From the NCBI RefSeq assembly GCF_900156165.1, contig NZ_FTMY01000013.1, positions 1 to 64,000 of the forward strand: a stretch of 64,000 nucleotides of DNA. Direction: 5' to 3'. Position numbers and translations under genes: made by a program. Source of the DNA: Pseudacidovorax sp. RU35E (GTDB lineage Bacteria; Pseudomonadota; Gammaproteobacteria; Burkholderiales; Burkholderiaceae_C). Below are positions 1 through 9,307 of this stretch, one piece after another (the stretch's first letter is position 1; each line of letters opens with the position of its first letter). The notes beneath the pieces are model-generated. The model was not told the origin of the DNA, ran no database searches, and was given only the letters and a program-made list of their open reading frames with translations.

Positions 1-122
1 CCAAACTTGGCCGACAGCACCGTGGCGATGGCCGCCGTCAGGGTCGTCTTGCCATGGTCCACGTGACCGATGGTGCCCACGTTCACGTGCGGCTTGGTGC
101 GTTCAAACTTGCCTTTTGCCAT
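1..122 (-). CDS. tuf: Elongation factor Tu, N-terminal part (cut by window edge)
   Basis: The translation starts [20 protein letters not shown] and contains the GTP-binding P-loop GHVDHGKT, which is diagnostic of EF-Tu, the GTPase that delivers aminoacyl-tRNA to the ribosome. Only about 40 codons are inside the window. The start ATG (122-120) has a GGAG ribosome site 8 bases upstream. It lies 78 bases downstream of tRNA-Thr, matching the classical tRNA-Tyr-Gly-Thr-tuf transcription unit of proteobacteria, so it is probably co-transcribed with the tRNAs. Confidence 0.97.
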
Positions 123-200
123 TGTCTGGACTCCGAATACAACTTAGACCACATGTACATGGGCTTGTGCAGCCGGCTGCCGCACCATCCCTGCAATCGA

Positions 201-275
<75 letters not shown>

Positions 276-312
276 AACTTGAAAACCGTCGCTAACGTTT
301 GATGAAGCCGCG

Positions 313-386
313 TGGAGCGGGAGACGGGAATCGAACCCGCGTCATCAGCTTGGAAGGCTGGGGTTCTACCATTGAACTACTCCCGC
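313..386 (-). tRNA. tRNA-Gly (anticodon TCC)
   Basis: A complete cloverleaf with acceptor GCGGGAG/CTCCCGC, anticodon loop CTTCCAA (anticodon TCC), T-loop GGTTCGATTCC and an encoded CCA. It lies 37 bases upstream of tRNA-Thr in the same orientation. Confidence 0.96.
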
Positions 387-460
387 ATCGTGACACTTGG
401 CACCACCACTTGGCGGCACCGGCCTCGCACGAAAATCGCTCGGCAACGTTCATCATTCGC

Positions 461-546
461 TGGTGGAGAGGGCTGGATTCGAACCAGCGTAGGTATAAAC
501 CGGCAGATTTACAGTCTGCTGCCATTAACCACTCGGCCACCTCTCC
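461..546 (-). tRNA. tRNA-Tyr (anticodon GTA)
   Basis: A class II tRNA with a long variable arm. It has acceptor GGAGAGG/CCTCTCC, anticodon stem-loop CAGACTGTAAATCTG (anticodon GTA), T-loop GGTTCGAATCC and an encoded CCA. It is the first gene of the Tyr-Gly-Thr-tuf unit. Confidence 0.96.
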
Positions 547-558
547 GGCGAACCACAG

Positions 559-587
559 ACTATAGCACCATCCATCGCAGGTGGCGA
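559..587 (-). promoter_or_regulatory. Candidate sigma-70 promoter of the tRNA-tuf unit
   Basis: On the minus strand a TATAGT -10 box (564-559) is separated by 17 bases from TCGCCA (587-582), a 4/6 match to the -35 consensus. Transcription would begin about 6 bases before the mature tRNA-Tyr 5' end. The assignment rests on spacing and box match only. Confidence 0.45.
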
Positions 588-686
588 GTTCGTGCGAAAA
601 AAATTTCGGTGGTACAGCGTCTCGGACGACAGCGCACCCCGCCAGATTCGCTCAGCAGGGTTTTTGCTGCACTGCACAATGACTTC

Positions 687-1805
687 ATGACTGCAGCCGC
701 CCTTTCCCTTCCTTCCCGTCGCCCCAGGGTCAACCTTGCCTTGCAGGGCGGAGGCTCGCACGGGGCCTTCACCTGGGGCGTTCTGGACGCGCTGCTCGAG
801 GACGGCCGGCTCGGTCTGGAAGGTATCAGCGGGGCGAGCGCCGGCGCCGTCAATGCCGTTGCACTGGCGCACGGCTTCGCAACAGCGGACGACGCCGCGG
901 ATCCGACGCGGGCCGCCGCTCGGCAGGCGGCCCGTGAGACGCTGGAGCGGGTCTGGCGGCGCGTATCGAGCGCCGGCGCACCGGGTGCGCTGGCCTCGCA
1001 GTTCATGCGCATGCTGTTCGGGCAGACACCGGCGTTTCCCCCGCTGACGACCGATCCGTGGGCGTCGCCCTACCAGTTCAACCCGCTTGGCATCAATCCG
1101 CTGCGCACCCTGCTCGACCAGGAAATCGACTTCGACGCAGTGGCCGCCCTGGACACTCCACGCGTGTTCGTCTCGGCCACCCAGGTACGCACGGGGCGCG
1201 CCCAGATCTTCCACGGCGCGCAGCTCACGCTGTCGGCCGTGATGGCGTCGGCCTGCCTGCCGACCATGTTCCAGGCGGTGGAGATCGACGGCGAGCCCTA
1301 TTGGGACGGCGGCTACTCGGCCAATCCGGCCCTGTTGCCGCTCATCGAGAACTGCGAGAGCGCCGACATCGTCCTCGTGCAGCTCAACCCGTTGCGCCGG
1401 GCCGAGACCCCGCGCACGCCGCACGAGATCGCCCAGCGCGTGGACGAACTGGCCTTCAACGCCAGCCTGATCTCGCAGATGCGCAGCATCGACTTCATGC
1501 AGCAGCTGCTGGCCGATGGCCGACTGCAGGAAGGCCGGCAGTTCCGCCAGTTGCGTCTGCACCGCATCGACATCGACAGCGCGCTGGAAGATCCCCTGCC
1601 CTCCTCGACCAAGCTGTCCACCGACATCGCCATGATCGAGCTGCTTTTCGAGCGGGGCCGACGCGCAGCGCTCGATTGGCTCGACCGTCACCTCGACGAC
1701 GTCGGCCGCCGCACCACCATCGACATCCAGGCCGACTACGTGGCCGGTGCGCCCCTGCCCACCGAGCCAGTGGCCGATACGCTGCCGCAGTTGCGCAGCG
1801 CCTGA
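687..1805 (+). CDS. Patatin-like phospholipase
   Basis: A 372-residue patatin-family serine acyl hydrolase, expected to deacylate phospholipids. The oxyanion-hole motif GGGSHG is at residues 21-26, the nucleophile elbow GASAG at 49-53 (Ser51), and the second dyad member in DGG at about Asp207. No signal peptide is visible at the start, so it is probably cytoplasmic or peripheral. The open frame extends upstream through the tRNA genes, but residues before position 687 are not patatin-like, so the ATG at 687 is chosen; its ribosome site is weak. It is convergent with ung. The substrate cannot be told from sequence. Confidence 0.88.
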   Translation: MTAAALSLPSRRPRVNLALQGGGSHGAFTWGVLDALLEDGRLGLEGISGASAGAVNAVALAHGFATADDAADPTRAAARQAARETLERVWRRVSSAGAPGALASQFMRMLFGQTPAFPPLTTDPWASPYQFNPLGINPLRTLLDQEIDFDAVAALDTPRVFVSATQVRTGRAQIFHGAQLTLSAVMASACLPTMFQAVEIDGEPYWDGGYSANPALLPLIENCESADIVLVQLNPLRRAETPRTPHEIAQRVDELAFNASLISQMRSIDFMQQLLADGRLQEGRQFRQLRLHRIDIDSALEDPLPSSTKLSTDIAMIELLFERGRRAALDWLDRHLDDVGRRTTIDIQADYVAGAPLPTEPVADTLPQLRSA

Positions 1806-1830
1806 GCGCCGGCTACCGCAAAGCGCTCAG
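1802..1830. terminator. Inverted repeat spanning both stop codons (patatin/ung)
   Basis: A perfect 8-bp inverted repeat CTGAGCGC (1802-1809) / GCGCTCAG (1823-1830) contains the stop codons of both convergent genes. It could form a bidirectional hairpin. There is no T-run, so intrinsic termination is uncertain. Confidence 0.4.
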
Positions 1831-2570
1831 TCGCCCGCGGGCGGCGCCGCATGCTGCGTGTCGCGCCATGCCCGCGCCTGACCGAAATGCCCGCAGCCGA
1901 TGAAAGGCACAGGCGGCCGCAGCGCGGAAAGCGGCGAGGGATGGTTGGCCATCAACAGCTTGTGCCGCTTGGCGTCGATGAAGCTGCGTTTGCTCTGGGC
2001 ATGCGACCCCCACAGCATGAACACCACCGGCCGCTCGCCGTCGGCGACGTGGCGGATCACCGCATCGGTCAGCACCTCCCAGCCGCGGCCGGCATGGCTG
2101 GCGGGCTGGCCTTCCTCCACCGTGAGGCAGGTGTTGAGCAGCAGCACGCCCTGCTGCGCCCAGCGCACCAGGCTGCCGCCGGGATTCGGAAACTTTGGCG
2201 GCGGCGTGCCCAGATCGCGCTGAAGCTCCTGGAAGATGTTGCGCAGCGAAGGCGGCAGACGCACGCCCGGTGCGACGGAGAAGGCCAGGCCCTCGGCCTG
2301 CCCGCGGCCGTGGTACGGGTCCTGGCCCAGGATGACCACGCGAACCGCCTCGGGCGGCGTGAGCTCCAGCGCCCGCAAGGGCTGCGGCGGGAAGATCACC
2401 GCGCCGGCATCCAGCCGCTGCTGCAGAAAGCCAAGCAGGCCCTGCCCCTTGTCGCTGGCGAAGAACCGTTCGACCAGTGGCCGCCAGCCCCCGGCCACGG
2501 GCCAATCGGCCGGATCGGCGGACTGCAGTTGCGTGGCCGCGCCGGGCTGAGCCATGCCGTCCCGGATCAT
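1827..2570 (-). CDS. ung: Uracil-DNA glycosylase
   Basis: A family 1 uracil-DNA glycosylase (247 residues) that removes uracil from DNA in base-excision repair. The catalytic motif GQDPYH is at residues 82-87 (Asp84, His87) and the minor-groove motif NHPSPLSA is in the last fifth. The ATG at 2570 overlaps the trpC stop as ATGA, which suggests translational coupling; an internal Met five codons later is the alternative start. It is the last gene of the trp block, and repair of DNA has no obvious link to tryptophan synthesis. Confidence 0.95.
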   Translation of the reverse strand: MIRDGMAQPGAATQLQSADPADWPVAGGWRPLVERFFASDKGQGLLGFLQQRLDAGAVIFPPQPLRALELTPPEAVRVVILGQDPYHGRGQAEGLAFSVAPGVRLPPSLRNIFQELQRDLGTPPPKFPNPGGSLVRWAQQGVLLLNTCLTVEEGQPASHAGRGWEVLTDAVIRHVADGERPVVFMLWGSHAQSKRSFIDAKRHKLLMANHPSPLSALRPPVPFIGCGHFGQARAWRDTQHAAPPAGD

Positions 2571-3373
2571 GCGGCGAACAGCTCGGCCAGCGCCTCGCCC
2601 GGCTCCGGCGCGCGCATGAAGCGCTCGCCGACGAGGAAGGCGTTCACGCCGCCTTCGCGCAGTTGCTGCACGTCCTCGCGCGTCGCGATGCCCGATTCGG
2701 TGACCAGCAGGCGCTCTGCCGGCACCATGGCCTTCAGGTCCAGCGTGGTCTGGATCGACACCTCGAAGCTGCGCAGGTTGCGGTTGTTGACGCCCACCAG
2801 CGGCGTGCGCAGCTTCAGCGCCCGCTCCATCTCGGCGGCGTCGTGCACCTCGACCAGCACCGCCATGTCCAGACCCAGGGCGATGGCCTCGAAGTCGCGC
2901 ATCTGCGCGTCGTCCAGGCAGGCGGCGATAAGCAGGATGCAGTCGGCGCCCATCGCGCGCGACTCGTAGATCTGCCAGGCATCGACCATGAAGTCCTTGC
3001 GCAGCACCGGCAGGTCGCAGGAGGCACGGGCCTGGCGCAGGTAGTCGGAGCTGCCCTGGAAGAACTGGCGGTCGGTCAGCACCGACAGGCAGGCCGCGGC
3101 CATCTCGCCGTCGCCCAGGGCATAGCTCTGGGCCAGGTCGGCGGGAATGAACTCGCCCTCGCGGATCACGCCCTTGCTGGGGCTGGCCTTCTTGATCTCG
3201 GCGATCACGCCCGCCTGGCCGGCGGCGATGCGGCGGCGCAGTGCGCCCACGAAGTCGCGCGTCAGCACGCGGCTCTCGGCGTCGGCGCGGATGGCCTCCA
3301 GCGGCACGCGCTTGCGGGCGGCCGCCACTTCCTCGTGCTTGACGGCCACGATCTTGTTGAGGATGTCGGACAT
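2567..3373 (-). CDS. trpC: Indole-3-glycerol phosphate synthase
   Basis: A 268-residue TIM-barrel enzyme converting carboxyphenylamino-deoxyribulose phosphate to indole-3-glycerol phosphate. The signature [10 protein letters not shown] is at residues 59-68. The conserved VNNRNL segment and a barrel-closing SGI segment follow, and length is normal for the family. The monofunctional form (no TrpF fusion) is usual in betaproteobacteria. It lies 26 bases after trpD and overlaps ung by four bases. Confidence 0.96.
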   Translation of the reverse strand: MSDILNKIVAVKHEEVAAARKRVPLEAIRADAESRVLTRDFVGALRRRIAAGQAGVIAEIKKASPSKGVIREGEFIPADLAQSYALGDGEMAAACLSVLTDRQFFQGSSDYLRQARASCDLPVLRKDFMVDAWQIYESRAMGADCILLIAACLDDAQMRDFEAIALGLDMAVLVEVHDAAEMERALKLRTPLVGVNNRNLRSFEVSIQTTLDLKAMVPAERLLVTESGIATREDVQQLREGGVNAFLVGERFMRAPEPGEALAELFAA

Positions 3374-3399
3374 GGGTGCGGGCTCTCTTGGATTCGGTT

Positions 3400-4434
3400 T
3401 CAGGCCGTGGCGGCGGCCGTGGTGAACTGGACCATCTGCGCCAGGCGCGCCTTGGCTGCGCCGTTGTCGATGGCCTCGCGCGCGCGCTCGATGCCCGCGC
3501 CGATGGATTCACAGACATCGGCCGCATAGAGCGCCGCGCCTGCGTTGAGCAGCACGATGTCGCGCGCCGCACCGTGCACGCCTTCGAGCACGCCCATCAG
3601 CACCGATTTCGATTCCTCGGGCGTCTGCACACGCAGGGAGCGAAGACTCGCCATGCGCAGGCCGAAGTCCTCGGGATGCACCTCGTACTCGCGGATCTCG
3701 CCGTTGCGGAGTTCGCCCACCATGGTGGCGGCACCGAGCGATATCTCGTCCAGCCCGTCGCGGCCGTAGACCACCAGCGCGTGCTCCGCGCCCAGGCGCT
3801 GCAGCGCCCGCACCTGGATGCCTACGAGGTCCGGGTGGAAAACGCCCATCAGGATGTTGGTGGCGCCCGCCGGGTTGGTCAGCGGGCCGAGGATGTTGAA
3901 GATGGTCTTGATGCCCAGCTCGCGACGCACCGGCGCCACGTTCTTCATCGCGGGGTGGTGGTTGGGCGCGAACATGAAACCGATGCCCACCGTCTCGATG
4001 CTGCGCGCGATCTGCTCGGGGCCCAGGTTGATGTGCACGCCCAGCGACTCCAACACATCGGCGCTGCCGGACTTGCTGCTCACGCTGCGCCCGCCATGCT
4101 TGCTCACCTTGGCGCCCGCTGCCGCGGCCACGAACATGGAACAGGTCGAGATGTTGAAGGTGTGCGCGCCGTCGCCGCCGGTGCCCACGATGTCGACGAG
4201 GTGGGTGCGGTTCTTCACCGGCACATGCAGCGCCACCTCGCGCATCACCTGCGCGGCGGCGGTGATCTCGCCGATGGTTTCCTTCTTGACGCGCAGGCCG
4301 GTGATGAGCGCCGCCGTCATCACGGGCGAGGCCTCGCCGCGCATGATCATGCGCATGATGTGGAGCATCTCGTCGTGGAAGATCTCCCGATGCTCGATGG
4401 TGCGCTGCACGGCTTCCTGGAGCGTGATGGGCAT
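3400..4434 (-). CDS. trpD: Anthranilate phosphoribosyltransferase
   Basis: A 344-residue enzyme transferring phosphoribose from PRPP to anthranilate. The PRPP loop [14 protein letters not shown] is at residues 84-97, followed by the anthranilate and Mg site [12 protein letters not shown] at 112-123. The start ATG at 4434 (MPITLQEAV) matches the usual family start; a longer in-frame extension upstream is not TrpD-like. It is separated from trpG by two unrelated genes (ltaE and a LysE exporter). Confidence 0.96.
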   Translation of the reverse strand: MPITLQEAVQRTIEHREIFHDEMLHIMRMIMRGEASPVMTAALITGLRVKKETIGEITAAAQVMREVALHVPVKNRTHLVDIVGTGGDGAHTFNISTCSMFVAAAAGAKVSKHGGRSVSSKSGSADVLESLGVHINLGPEQIARSIETVGIGFMFAPNHHPAMKNVAPVRRELGIKTIFNILGPLTNPAGATNILMGVFHPDLVGIQVRALQRLGAEHALVVYGRDGLDEISLGAATMVGELRNGEIREYEVHPEDFGLRMASLRSLRVQTPEESKSVLMGVLEGVHGAARDIVLLNAGAALYAADVCESIGAGIERAREAIDNGAAKARLAQMVQFTTAAATA

Positions 4435-4487
4435 GGCGGTGTCTGCTTTCTCGAAGTCGGAAGGAAGAAGAAGGAAAAGGTGAAGGT

Positions 4488-5135
4488 TCAGCGCGAAGGC
4501 GCGTCGCTGAAGGCAAGCCTGAGCCCGAAGCCCAGCACCATGAGGCCGGCGGCGCGCTCGGCCCAGCGCAGCATGGCACCGGCGCGCTCCAGGCGACGCG
4601 CCAGCCAGGCCGCGAGCGCCGCCCAGCCGATGCACACCCACAGCGCATTGAAGTTGAAGAGCAGGCCCAGCAGCAGGAACACCCCGCCCGGATGCGCCGC
4701 CGCCGGATCGACGAACTGCGGCACGAAGGCTAGGAAGAAGAGCGCCACCTTCGGGTTGAGCACGTTGTTCAGGAAGCCGCCGCGGAAGATGCGCGCCAGC
4801 GGCTCGGCCTGCGGGCTTTGCTGCGCGGCCAGTCCGGCCTGCAGGGCGCCCGGCCGGCGCAACATCTGCACGCCGATCCACACGAGGTAGGCCGCGCCCA
4901 CCCACTTGAGCACCGTGAAGGCGGTGGCCGAGGTCGCCACGATGGCGCTCACGCCCACGGCCGCGGCGACGATGTGCACGCAGCACCCGGCCGTGATGCC
5001 CAGCGCCGCCACCACACCCGCGCGCCAGCCCTGCCGCAGCGCATGGCCCACGATGTAGAACACGTCCACGCCCGGCGTGAGGTTCAGCAGCAGGCCGGCC
5101 AGCACGAAGGCCAGCAGGTGCGGCAGGTCAGGCAT
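4488..5135 (-). CDS. LysE/RhtB family amino-acid exporter
   Basis: A 215-residue inner-membrane protein with about six hydrophobic segments. It carries the LysE N-terminal signature [19 protein letters not shown] near residues 18-36, followed by the small-residue-rich second helix. Relatives export amino acids or homoserine lactones using the proton gradient. The start overlaps the stop of ltaE by 8 bases, so the two are translationally coupled. Its place next to a threonine aldolase and inside the trp operon suggests export of an amino acid, but the substrate is unknown. Confidence 0.9.
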   Translation of the reverse strand: MPDLPHLLAFVLAGLLLNLTPGVDVFYIVGHALRQGWRAGVVAALGITAGCCVHIVAAAVGVSAIVATSATAFTVLKWVGAAYLVWIGVQMLRRPGALQAGLAAQQSPQAEPLARIFRGGFLNNVLNPKVALFFLAFVPQFVDPAAAHPGGVFLLLGLLFNFNALWVCIGWAALAAWLARRLERAGAMLRWAERAAGLMVLGFGLRLAFSDAPSR

Positions 5136-6180
5136 GGAAGTAGTCCTTCATGGCCGCGACGGCCTGGTCCACGCCCTCGGCATACACGTCCAGGTGGGTG
5201 GCGAAGCGCAGCCGGTAGAGGCCCGTCGCCAGCACGCCGCGCGACTTGAGGAAGTCCATCAGTCCCGCGCCGCGCTCGCGTGCCGGCCCTTCGAGGTCGA
5301 CGAACACCAGGTTGGTGTGCGGCGCCTCGACCTTCAGGCCGGCAATGCCGGCGAGGCCGTTGGCGAAGCGCTTTGCGAGCGCATGGTCGTCGGCCAGGCG
5401 CTCGATGTGGTGGTCCAGCGCATGCAGGGCTGCCGCGGCCAGCATGCCGGCCTGGCGCATGCCGCCGCCGGCCATCTTGCGCACGCGATGGGCGCGGGCG
5501 ATGAACTCGCGCGAGCCGCACAGCGCCGAGCCCACCGGCGCGCCCAGGCCCTTGCTGAAGCACACCGAGACGCTGTCGAAGCACTGCGCGATGCGCCGCG
5601 CCTCGGTGCGTGCGTCGCCGCCCGTCGCCTGGGCCTGCGCGACGGCGGCGTTGAAGAGACGGGCACCGTCGAGGTGGCGCGACAGGCCGCGCGATTGCGC
5701 CAGTGCGGTGGCCTGCTGCACATAGTCGAAGGGCAGCAGCCGGCCGCCCAGCGTGTTCTCCAGCGCCAGCAGCCGGGTGCGCGCGAAGTGCGCATCGTCC
5801 GGCTTGATCGCTGCCTCGATGTCGGCCAGCGCCAGCGTGCCGTCGGGCTGGTGCTCCAGCGGCTGCGGCTGGATGCTGCCGAAAACCGCAGCGCCGCCGC
5901 CTTCCCAGCGGTAGCAATGCTGCATCTGGCCCACGATGTACTCGTCGCCGCGCTGGCAATGCGCCAGCAGCGCGCACAGGTTGCTCTGCGTGCCGGTGGG
6001 CACGAACAGCGCGGCCTCGAAGCCGAGCAGCTCCGCGATGCGGGCCTGCAGCGCGTTGACCGTCGGGTCGTCGGCGAAGACGTCGTCGCCCACGGGCGCC
6101 GCCACCATGGCCTGGCGCATCGCTGCCGTGGGTCGGGTGACGGTGTCGCTGCGCAGGTCGATGGGGGCGGTGCGGGTCAT
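5128..6180 (-). CDS. ltaE: Low-specificity L-threonine aldolase
   Basis: A 350-residue fold-type I PLP enzyme cleaving L-threonine or L-allo-threonine to glycine and acetaldehyde. It begins IDLRSDTVTRPT as family members do. It has the PTGTQSN phosphate-binding stretch (61-67), His88 in the PLP-stacking position (MQHCYRWEGGG) and the Schiff-base lysine Lys210 in FSKGLGAPVGS. The start shares one base with the trpG stop. It is an unexpected guest in a trp operon. Confidence 0.92.
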   Translation of the reverse strand: MTRTAPIDLRSDTVTRPTAAMRQAMVAAPVGDDVFADDPTVNALQARIAELLGFEAALFVPTGTQSNLCALLAHCQRGDEYIVGQMQHCYRWEGGGAAVFGSIQPQPLEHQPDGTLALADIEAAIKPDDAHFARTRLLALENTLGGRLLPFDYVQQATALAQSRGLSRHLDGARLFNAAVAQAQATGGDARTEARRIAQCFDSVSVCFSKGLGAPVGSALCGSREFIARAHRVRKMAGGGMRQAGMLAAAALHALDHHIERLADDHALAKRFANGLAGIAGLKVEAPHTNLVFVDLEGPARERGAGLMDFLKSRGVLATGLYRLRFATHLDVYAEGVDQAVAAMKDYFHA

Positions 6181-6770
6181 CAGGCAGGCTCCAGGAAGTT
6201 CTTCAGCATGGCATGGCCATGCTCGGTCAGGATCGACTCGGGATGGAACTGCACGCCCTCCATCCTCACCGCCTGCGGCAGTTCAGTGTGGCGCACGCCC
6301 ATGATCTCGCCGTCGTCGGTGCGCGCCGTGACGGCCAGCACCGCCGGGCAGCTGTCGGCCTCGATGGCCAGCGAGTGGTAGCGGTTGACGGTGAAACGCT
6401 CGGGCAGGCCGGCAAACACGCCCTCGCGCGTGGTCGTGATCTCGCTGACCTTGCCGTGCATCAGCTGGCGCGCCCGCACGATCCTGCCGCCGAAGGCCGC
6501 ACCGATGCTCTGGTGGCCCAGGCACACGCCCAGGATGGGCAGCTTGCCGGCAAAGGCCTGGATGGCCGGCACCGATACGCCCGCCTCGGCCGGCGAACAG
6601 GGCCCGGGCGAGATCACCAGCCTGCTCACACCGGCGGCGATGCGCTCGCCGATGCCTTCCAGCGTGATCTCGTCGTTGCGCACCGTCTCCACCTCGGCCC
6701 CCAGCTCGCCAAAGTACTGCACCAGGTTGTAGGTGAAGGAGTCGTAGTTGTCGATCATCAGCAGCTTCAT
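6180..6770 (-). CDS. trpG: Anthranilate synthase component II (glutamine amidotransferase)
   Basis: A 196-residue class I glutamine amidotransferase that supplies ammonia to TrpE. The triad is visible: Cys83 in GVCLGHQ, His176 and Glu178 in FHPES. The start [12 protein letters not shown] region is typical of TrpG/PabA. It lies 5 bases downstream of trpE, which makes the TrpG rather than the PabA assignment likely, although such subunits sometimes serve both pathways. Confidence 0.95.
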   Translation of the reverse strand: MKLLMIDNYDSFTYNLVQYFGELGAEVETVRNDEITLEGIGERIAAGVSRLVISPGPCSPAEAGVSVPAIQAFAGKLPILGVCLGHQSIGAAFGGRIVRARQLMHGKVSEITTTREGVFAGLPERFTVNRYHSLAIEADSCPAVLAVTARTDDGEIMGVRHTELPQAVRMEGVQFHPESILTEHGHAMLKNFLEPA

Positions 6771-6775
6771 GGTGC

Positions 6776-8287
6776 TCACTCCAGGCCTTCTTCCACCAGC
6801 TCCGCCGCACGCAGCAGCGCGCGGGCCTTGGCCTCGGTTTCCTTCCATTCCAGCTCGGGCACCGAATCGGCCACCACGCCGGCCGCGGCCTGCACGTGCA
6901 GCACCTGGTCCTTGATGACGCCGGTGCGGATGGCGATGGCCAGGTCCATGTCGCCGGCATAGCTGATGTAGCCGCAGGCGCCGCCGTACAGGCCGCGCTT
7001 GGTGGGCTCCAGCTGGTCGATCAGCTCCATGGCATGCACCTTGGGCGCGCCGGTCAGCGTGCCGGCCGGGAAGGTGGCCTTGAACACGTCGATGGCGCCC
7101 ATGCCATCCAGCAGCGTGCCCTCGACATTGCTCACGATGTGCATCACGTGGCTGTAGCGCTCGACCGCGAAGGCCTCGGTCACCTTGACACTGCCGGTCT
7201 TGGCGATGCGGCCGATGTCGTTGCGCGCCAGGTCGATCAGCATGACGTGCTCCGCGCGTTCCTTGGGATCGTTGACCAGCTCGACCTCGGCCGCCTTGTC
7301 CAGTTCCAGCGAGGCGCCGCGCGGCCGGGTGCCGGCCAGGGGGCGGATGGTGATCTTCTGTTCTCCCTCGCCCCCGTGCTCCTGGCGCACCAGGATCTCC
7401 GGCGAGGCCCCCACGACATGGAAGTCGCCGAAGTCGTAGAAGTACATGTAGGGACTGGGGTTGAGCGAACGCAGCGCGCGGTACAGCGAGAGTGGCGACT
7501 CGGTGTAGCGCTTGCTGATGCGCTGGCCCACCTGCACCTGCATGAAGTCGCCGGCGGCGATCAGTTCCTTGGCGCGCTCCACCGCCGCCAGGTAATCGGC
7601 CTTGGCGAAGGGCCGCTCGGCCGGATGCGCCTGCGTGGGCTTGACCTGCGGCGCGGCCACCGAATAGCGCAGCAACTCCTTGAGCTCGCGCAGCCGGCGC
7701 TTGCCGCGGGCATAGGCCTCGGGCTGCGACGGGTCGGCGTAGACGATCAGGTAGAGCTTGCCCGACAGGTTGTCGATGACGGCCAGCTCCTCGCACTGCA
7801 GCAGGAGGATGTCGGGGCAGCCGATGGTGTCCGGCGGGCAGGTCTTCTCGAGCTTCTTCTCGATGTAGCGCACCGCGTCGTAGCCGAAGTAGCCGGCCAG
7901 GCCGCCGCAGAAGCGCGGCAGACCGGGCCGCAGCGCCACCTTGAAGCGCTTCTGGTAGGCCGCGATGAAGTCCAGCGGGTTGCCGCTGGCGGTCTCCACC
8001 ACCTGGCCGTCGGTGACGACCTCGGTGCGGGCTTCGTCGCCGAAGCCACTGGCGCGCAGCAGCGTGCGCGCGGGCAGGCCGATGAAGCTGTAGCGGCCGA
8101 AGCGCTCGCCGCCGACGACGGATTCGAGCAGGAAGCTGTGGCGCCCGCCGCCGGCGGCGCCATGGCCATGGGCCAGCTTGAGGTAGAGGGAGAGCGGGGT
8201 TTCGAGGTCCGCGAAGGCCTCGGTCATCAGCGGGATGCGGTTGAAGCCCTGGCTGCTGAGGCTCTTGAACTCAAGTTCGGTGATCAC
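6776..8287 (-). CDS. trpE: Anthranilate synthase component I
   Basis: A 503-residue chorismate-utilizing enzyme making anthranilate with TrpG. The tryptophan feedback site LLES is at residues 53-56 and NPSPYMYF further on. Catalytic C-terminal motifs include [19 protein letters not shown] and GTLTGAPK. The GTG start at 8287 is chosen because a GGAGAAA ribosome site lies 4 bases before it and [10 protein letters not shown] is the usual N-terminus; an upstream ATG would add 27 non-conserved residues. A leader peptide gene and hairpin precede it. Confidence 0.95.
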   Translation of the reverse strand: MITELEFKSLSSQGFNRIPLMTEAFADLETPLSLYLKLAHGHGAAGGGRHSFLLESVVGGERFGRYSFIGLPARTLLRASGFGDEARTEVVTDGQVVETASGNPLDFIAAYQKRFKVALRPGLPRFCGGLAGYFGYDAVRYIEKKLEKTCPPDTIGCPDILLLQCEELAVIDNLSGKLYLIVYADPSQPEAYARGKRRLRELKELLRYSVAAPQVKPTQAHPAERPFAKADYLAAVERAKELIAAGDFMQVQVGQRISKRYTESPLSLYRALRSLNPSPYMYFYDFGDFHVVGASPEILVRQEHGGEGEQKITIRPLAGTRPRGASLELDKAAEVELVNDPKERAEHVMLIDLARNDIGRIAKTGSVKVTEAFAVERYSHVMHIVSNVEGTLLDGMGAIDVFKATFPAGTLTGAPKVHAMELIDQLEPTKRGLYGGACGYISYAGDMDLAIAIRTGVIKDQVLHVQAAAGVVADSVPELEWKETEAKARALLRAAELVEEGLE

Positions 8288-8350
8288 GGGGTTTCTCCTG
8301 GCCGGCGGGCGCTCCTGTGGCCCACGCGGCGGTTCATTCGATCTGGAAGT

Positions 8351-8377
8351 GCCCGCCGATGAAAGCATCGGCCGGGC
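8351..8377 (-). promoter_or_regulatory. Hairpin in the trpE leader
   Basis: On the minus strand GCCCGGCCGATG and CATCGGCGGGC form an 11-bp stem with one bulge and a CTTT loop. It lies between the leader peptide stop and the trpE start. There is no downstream U-tract, so a classical intrinsic terminator is not supported; it may act by translation or Rho control, or may be incidental. Confidence 0.35.
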
Positions 8378-8407
8378 CAGGCGTGCGCAGCCGCGAGGGC
8401 CGCGCGA

Positions 8408-8491
8408 TCAGGCGGTCAACGTCTTTGGCTTGCGCCAGGGCCAGGCTCCCCGGCAGCCTTGCCCCGTCTGGATGACGTGATGAATGAACAT
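8408..8491 (-). CDS. trpL: Candidate trp leader peptide
   Basis: A 27-codon ORF ending 120 bases before trpE encodes a peptide with two tryptophans one residue apart (Trp17-Pro-Trp19) followed by a basic stretch. A TACACT -10-like box lies about 14 bases before its ATG, so the mRNA would be nearly leaderless, and no good ribosome site is seen. Paired Trp codons just upstream of trpE are the hallmark of transcription attenuation leaders. This is an inference from position and composition; no homologue was searched. Confidence 0.5.
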   Translation of the reverse strand: MFIHHVIQTGQGCRGAWPWRKPKTLTA

Positions 8492-8549
8492 GAGAGGGCG
8501 CGAGTGTAGCCGAGGGCCTGCGGACAGCGACCGTTGGCGGATGCGCCTG

Positions 8550-9245
8550 TCAGTGGGCTGCGGCGCCGGTGCCGAAGCGCAGGTCCGCCAGCGAATCCAG
8601 ATACGCATCGGCCGGCACATCGCGCACGGGTCGGCCGTGGTTGTAGCCATAGCTCACCAGCACCACGCGGCAGCCGGCCGCGCGGGCGGCCTGCGCGTCG
8701 TTGCTGGAATCGCCGATGGCCAGCGTGCGGCCCGGCGCGCTGCCCAGGGCCTCGCAGGTGCCCAACAGCGGCAGCGGGTCGGGCTTCTTGCGCGCGAAGC
8801 TGTCACCGCCGAAGACATGGTCGAAGAAGCCATCCAGCCCCTTGGCCGCCAGCAGCGGGCGCGCAAAGGCCAGCGGCTTGTTGGTGAGGCAGGCCAGGCG
8901 AAGGCCCTGCGCGCGCAGCGCCGCCAGGCCCTCGATCACACCGGGGTAGACCGTCGAATGCTGGCCGTTGATGGCGAGGTAATGGTGCTGGTAGCGCGCC
9001 CAGGCATGGTCGTACAGCGCCTCGGGCGACGGCGCACCCACCTGCTGCAACACGGCGCGGATCAGGTGCTCGGAGCCCTTGCCCACCAGCGTGCCGATGA
9101 CGCTCGCGTCGATGTTCGGCAGCGACAGGTCCTGCAGCATGCCGCCCAGCGCGGCGGCGAAGTCGCCCAGGGTGTCCACCATCGTGCCGTCGAGGTCCAC
9201 GATGGCGGCGTCGAGGGAGGTGCGGTCGAAGAAGGCGGCAGTCAC
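8550..9245 (-). CDS. gph: Phosphoglycolate phosphatase (HAD family)
   Basis: A 231-residue HAD-superfamily hydrolase expected to dephosphorylate 2-phosphoglycolate. Motif I is VDLDGTMVDT with nucleophile Asp17 and general acid Asp19. Motif II is TNKP, motif III is the KKPDP lysine and motif IV is GDSSND. The cap domain is of the helical C1 type. The start is a GTG at 9245. gph just upstream of trpE is a common arrangement in this bacterial group. Confidence 0.88.
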   Translation of the reverse strand: MTAAFFDRTSLDAAIVDLDGTMVDTLGDFAAALGGMLQDLSLPNIDASVIGTLVGKGSEHLIRAVLQQVGAPSPEALYDHAWARYQHHYLAINGQHSTVYPGVIEGLAALRAQGLRLACLTNKPLAFARPLLAAKGLDGFFDHVFGGDSFARKKPDPLPLLGTCEALGSAPGRTLAIGDSSNDAQAARAAGCRVVLVSYGYNHGRPVRDVPADAYLDSLADLRFGTGAAAH

Positions 9246-9307
9246 GGCGGCAGGCGGGGTCGGTGTCGGGGCTGCGACTGTAGCGCCCGGCCCGGCCGCC
9301 CCGGCCC

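Noticed and set aside
312-686. N-terminal extension of the patatin gene back through the tRNA genes
   Set aside because: The region encodes tRNA-Gly and tRNA-Tyr on the other strand, and patatin homology begins only after the ATG at 687.
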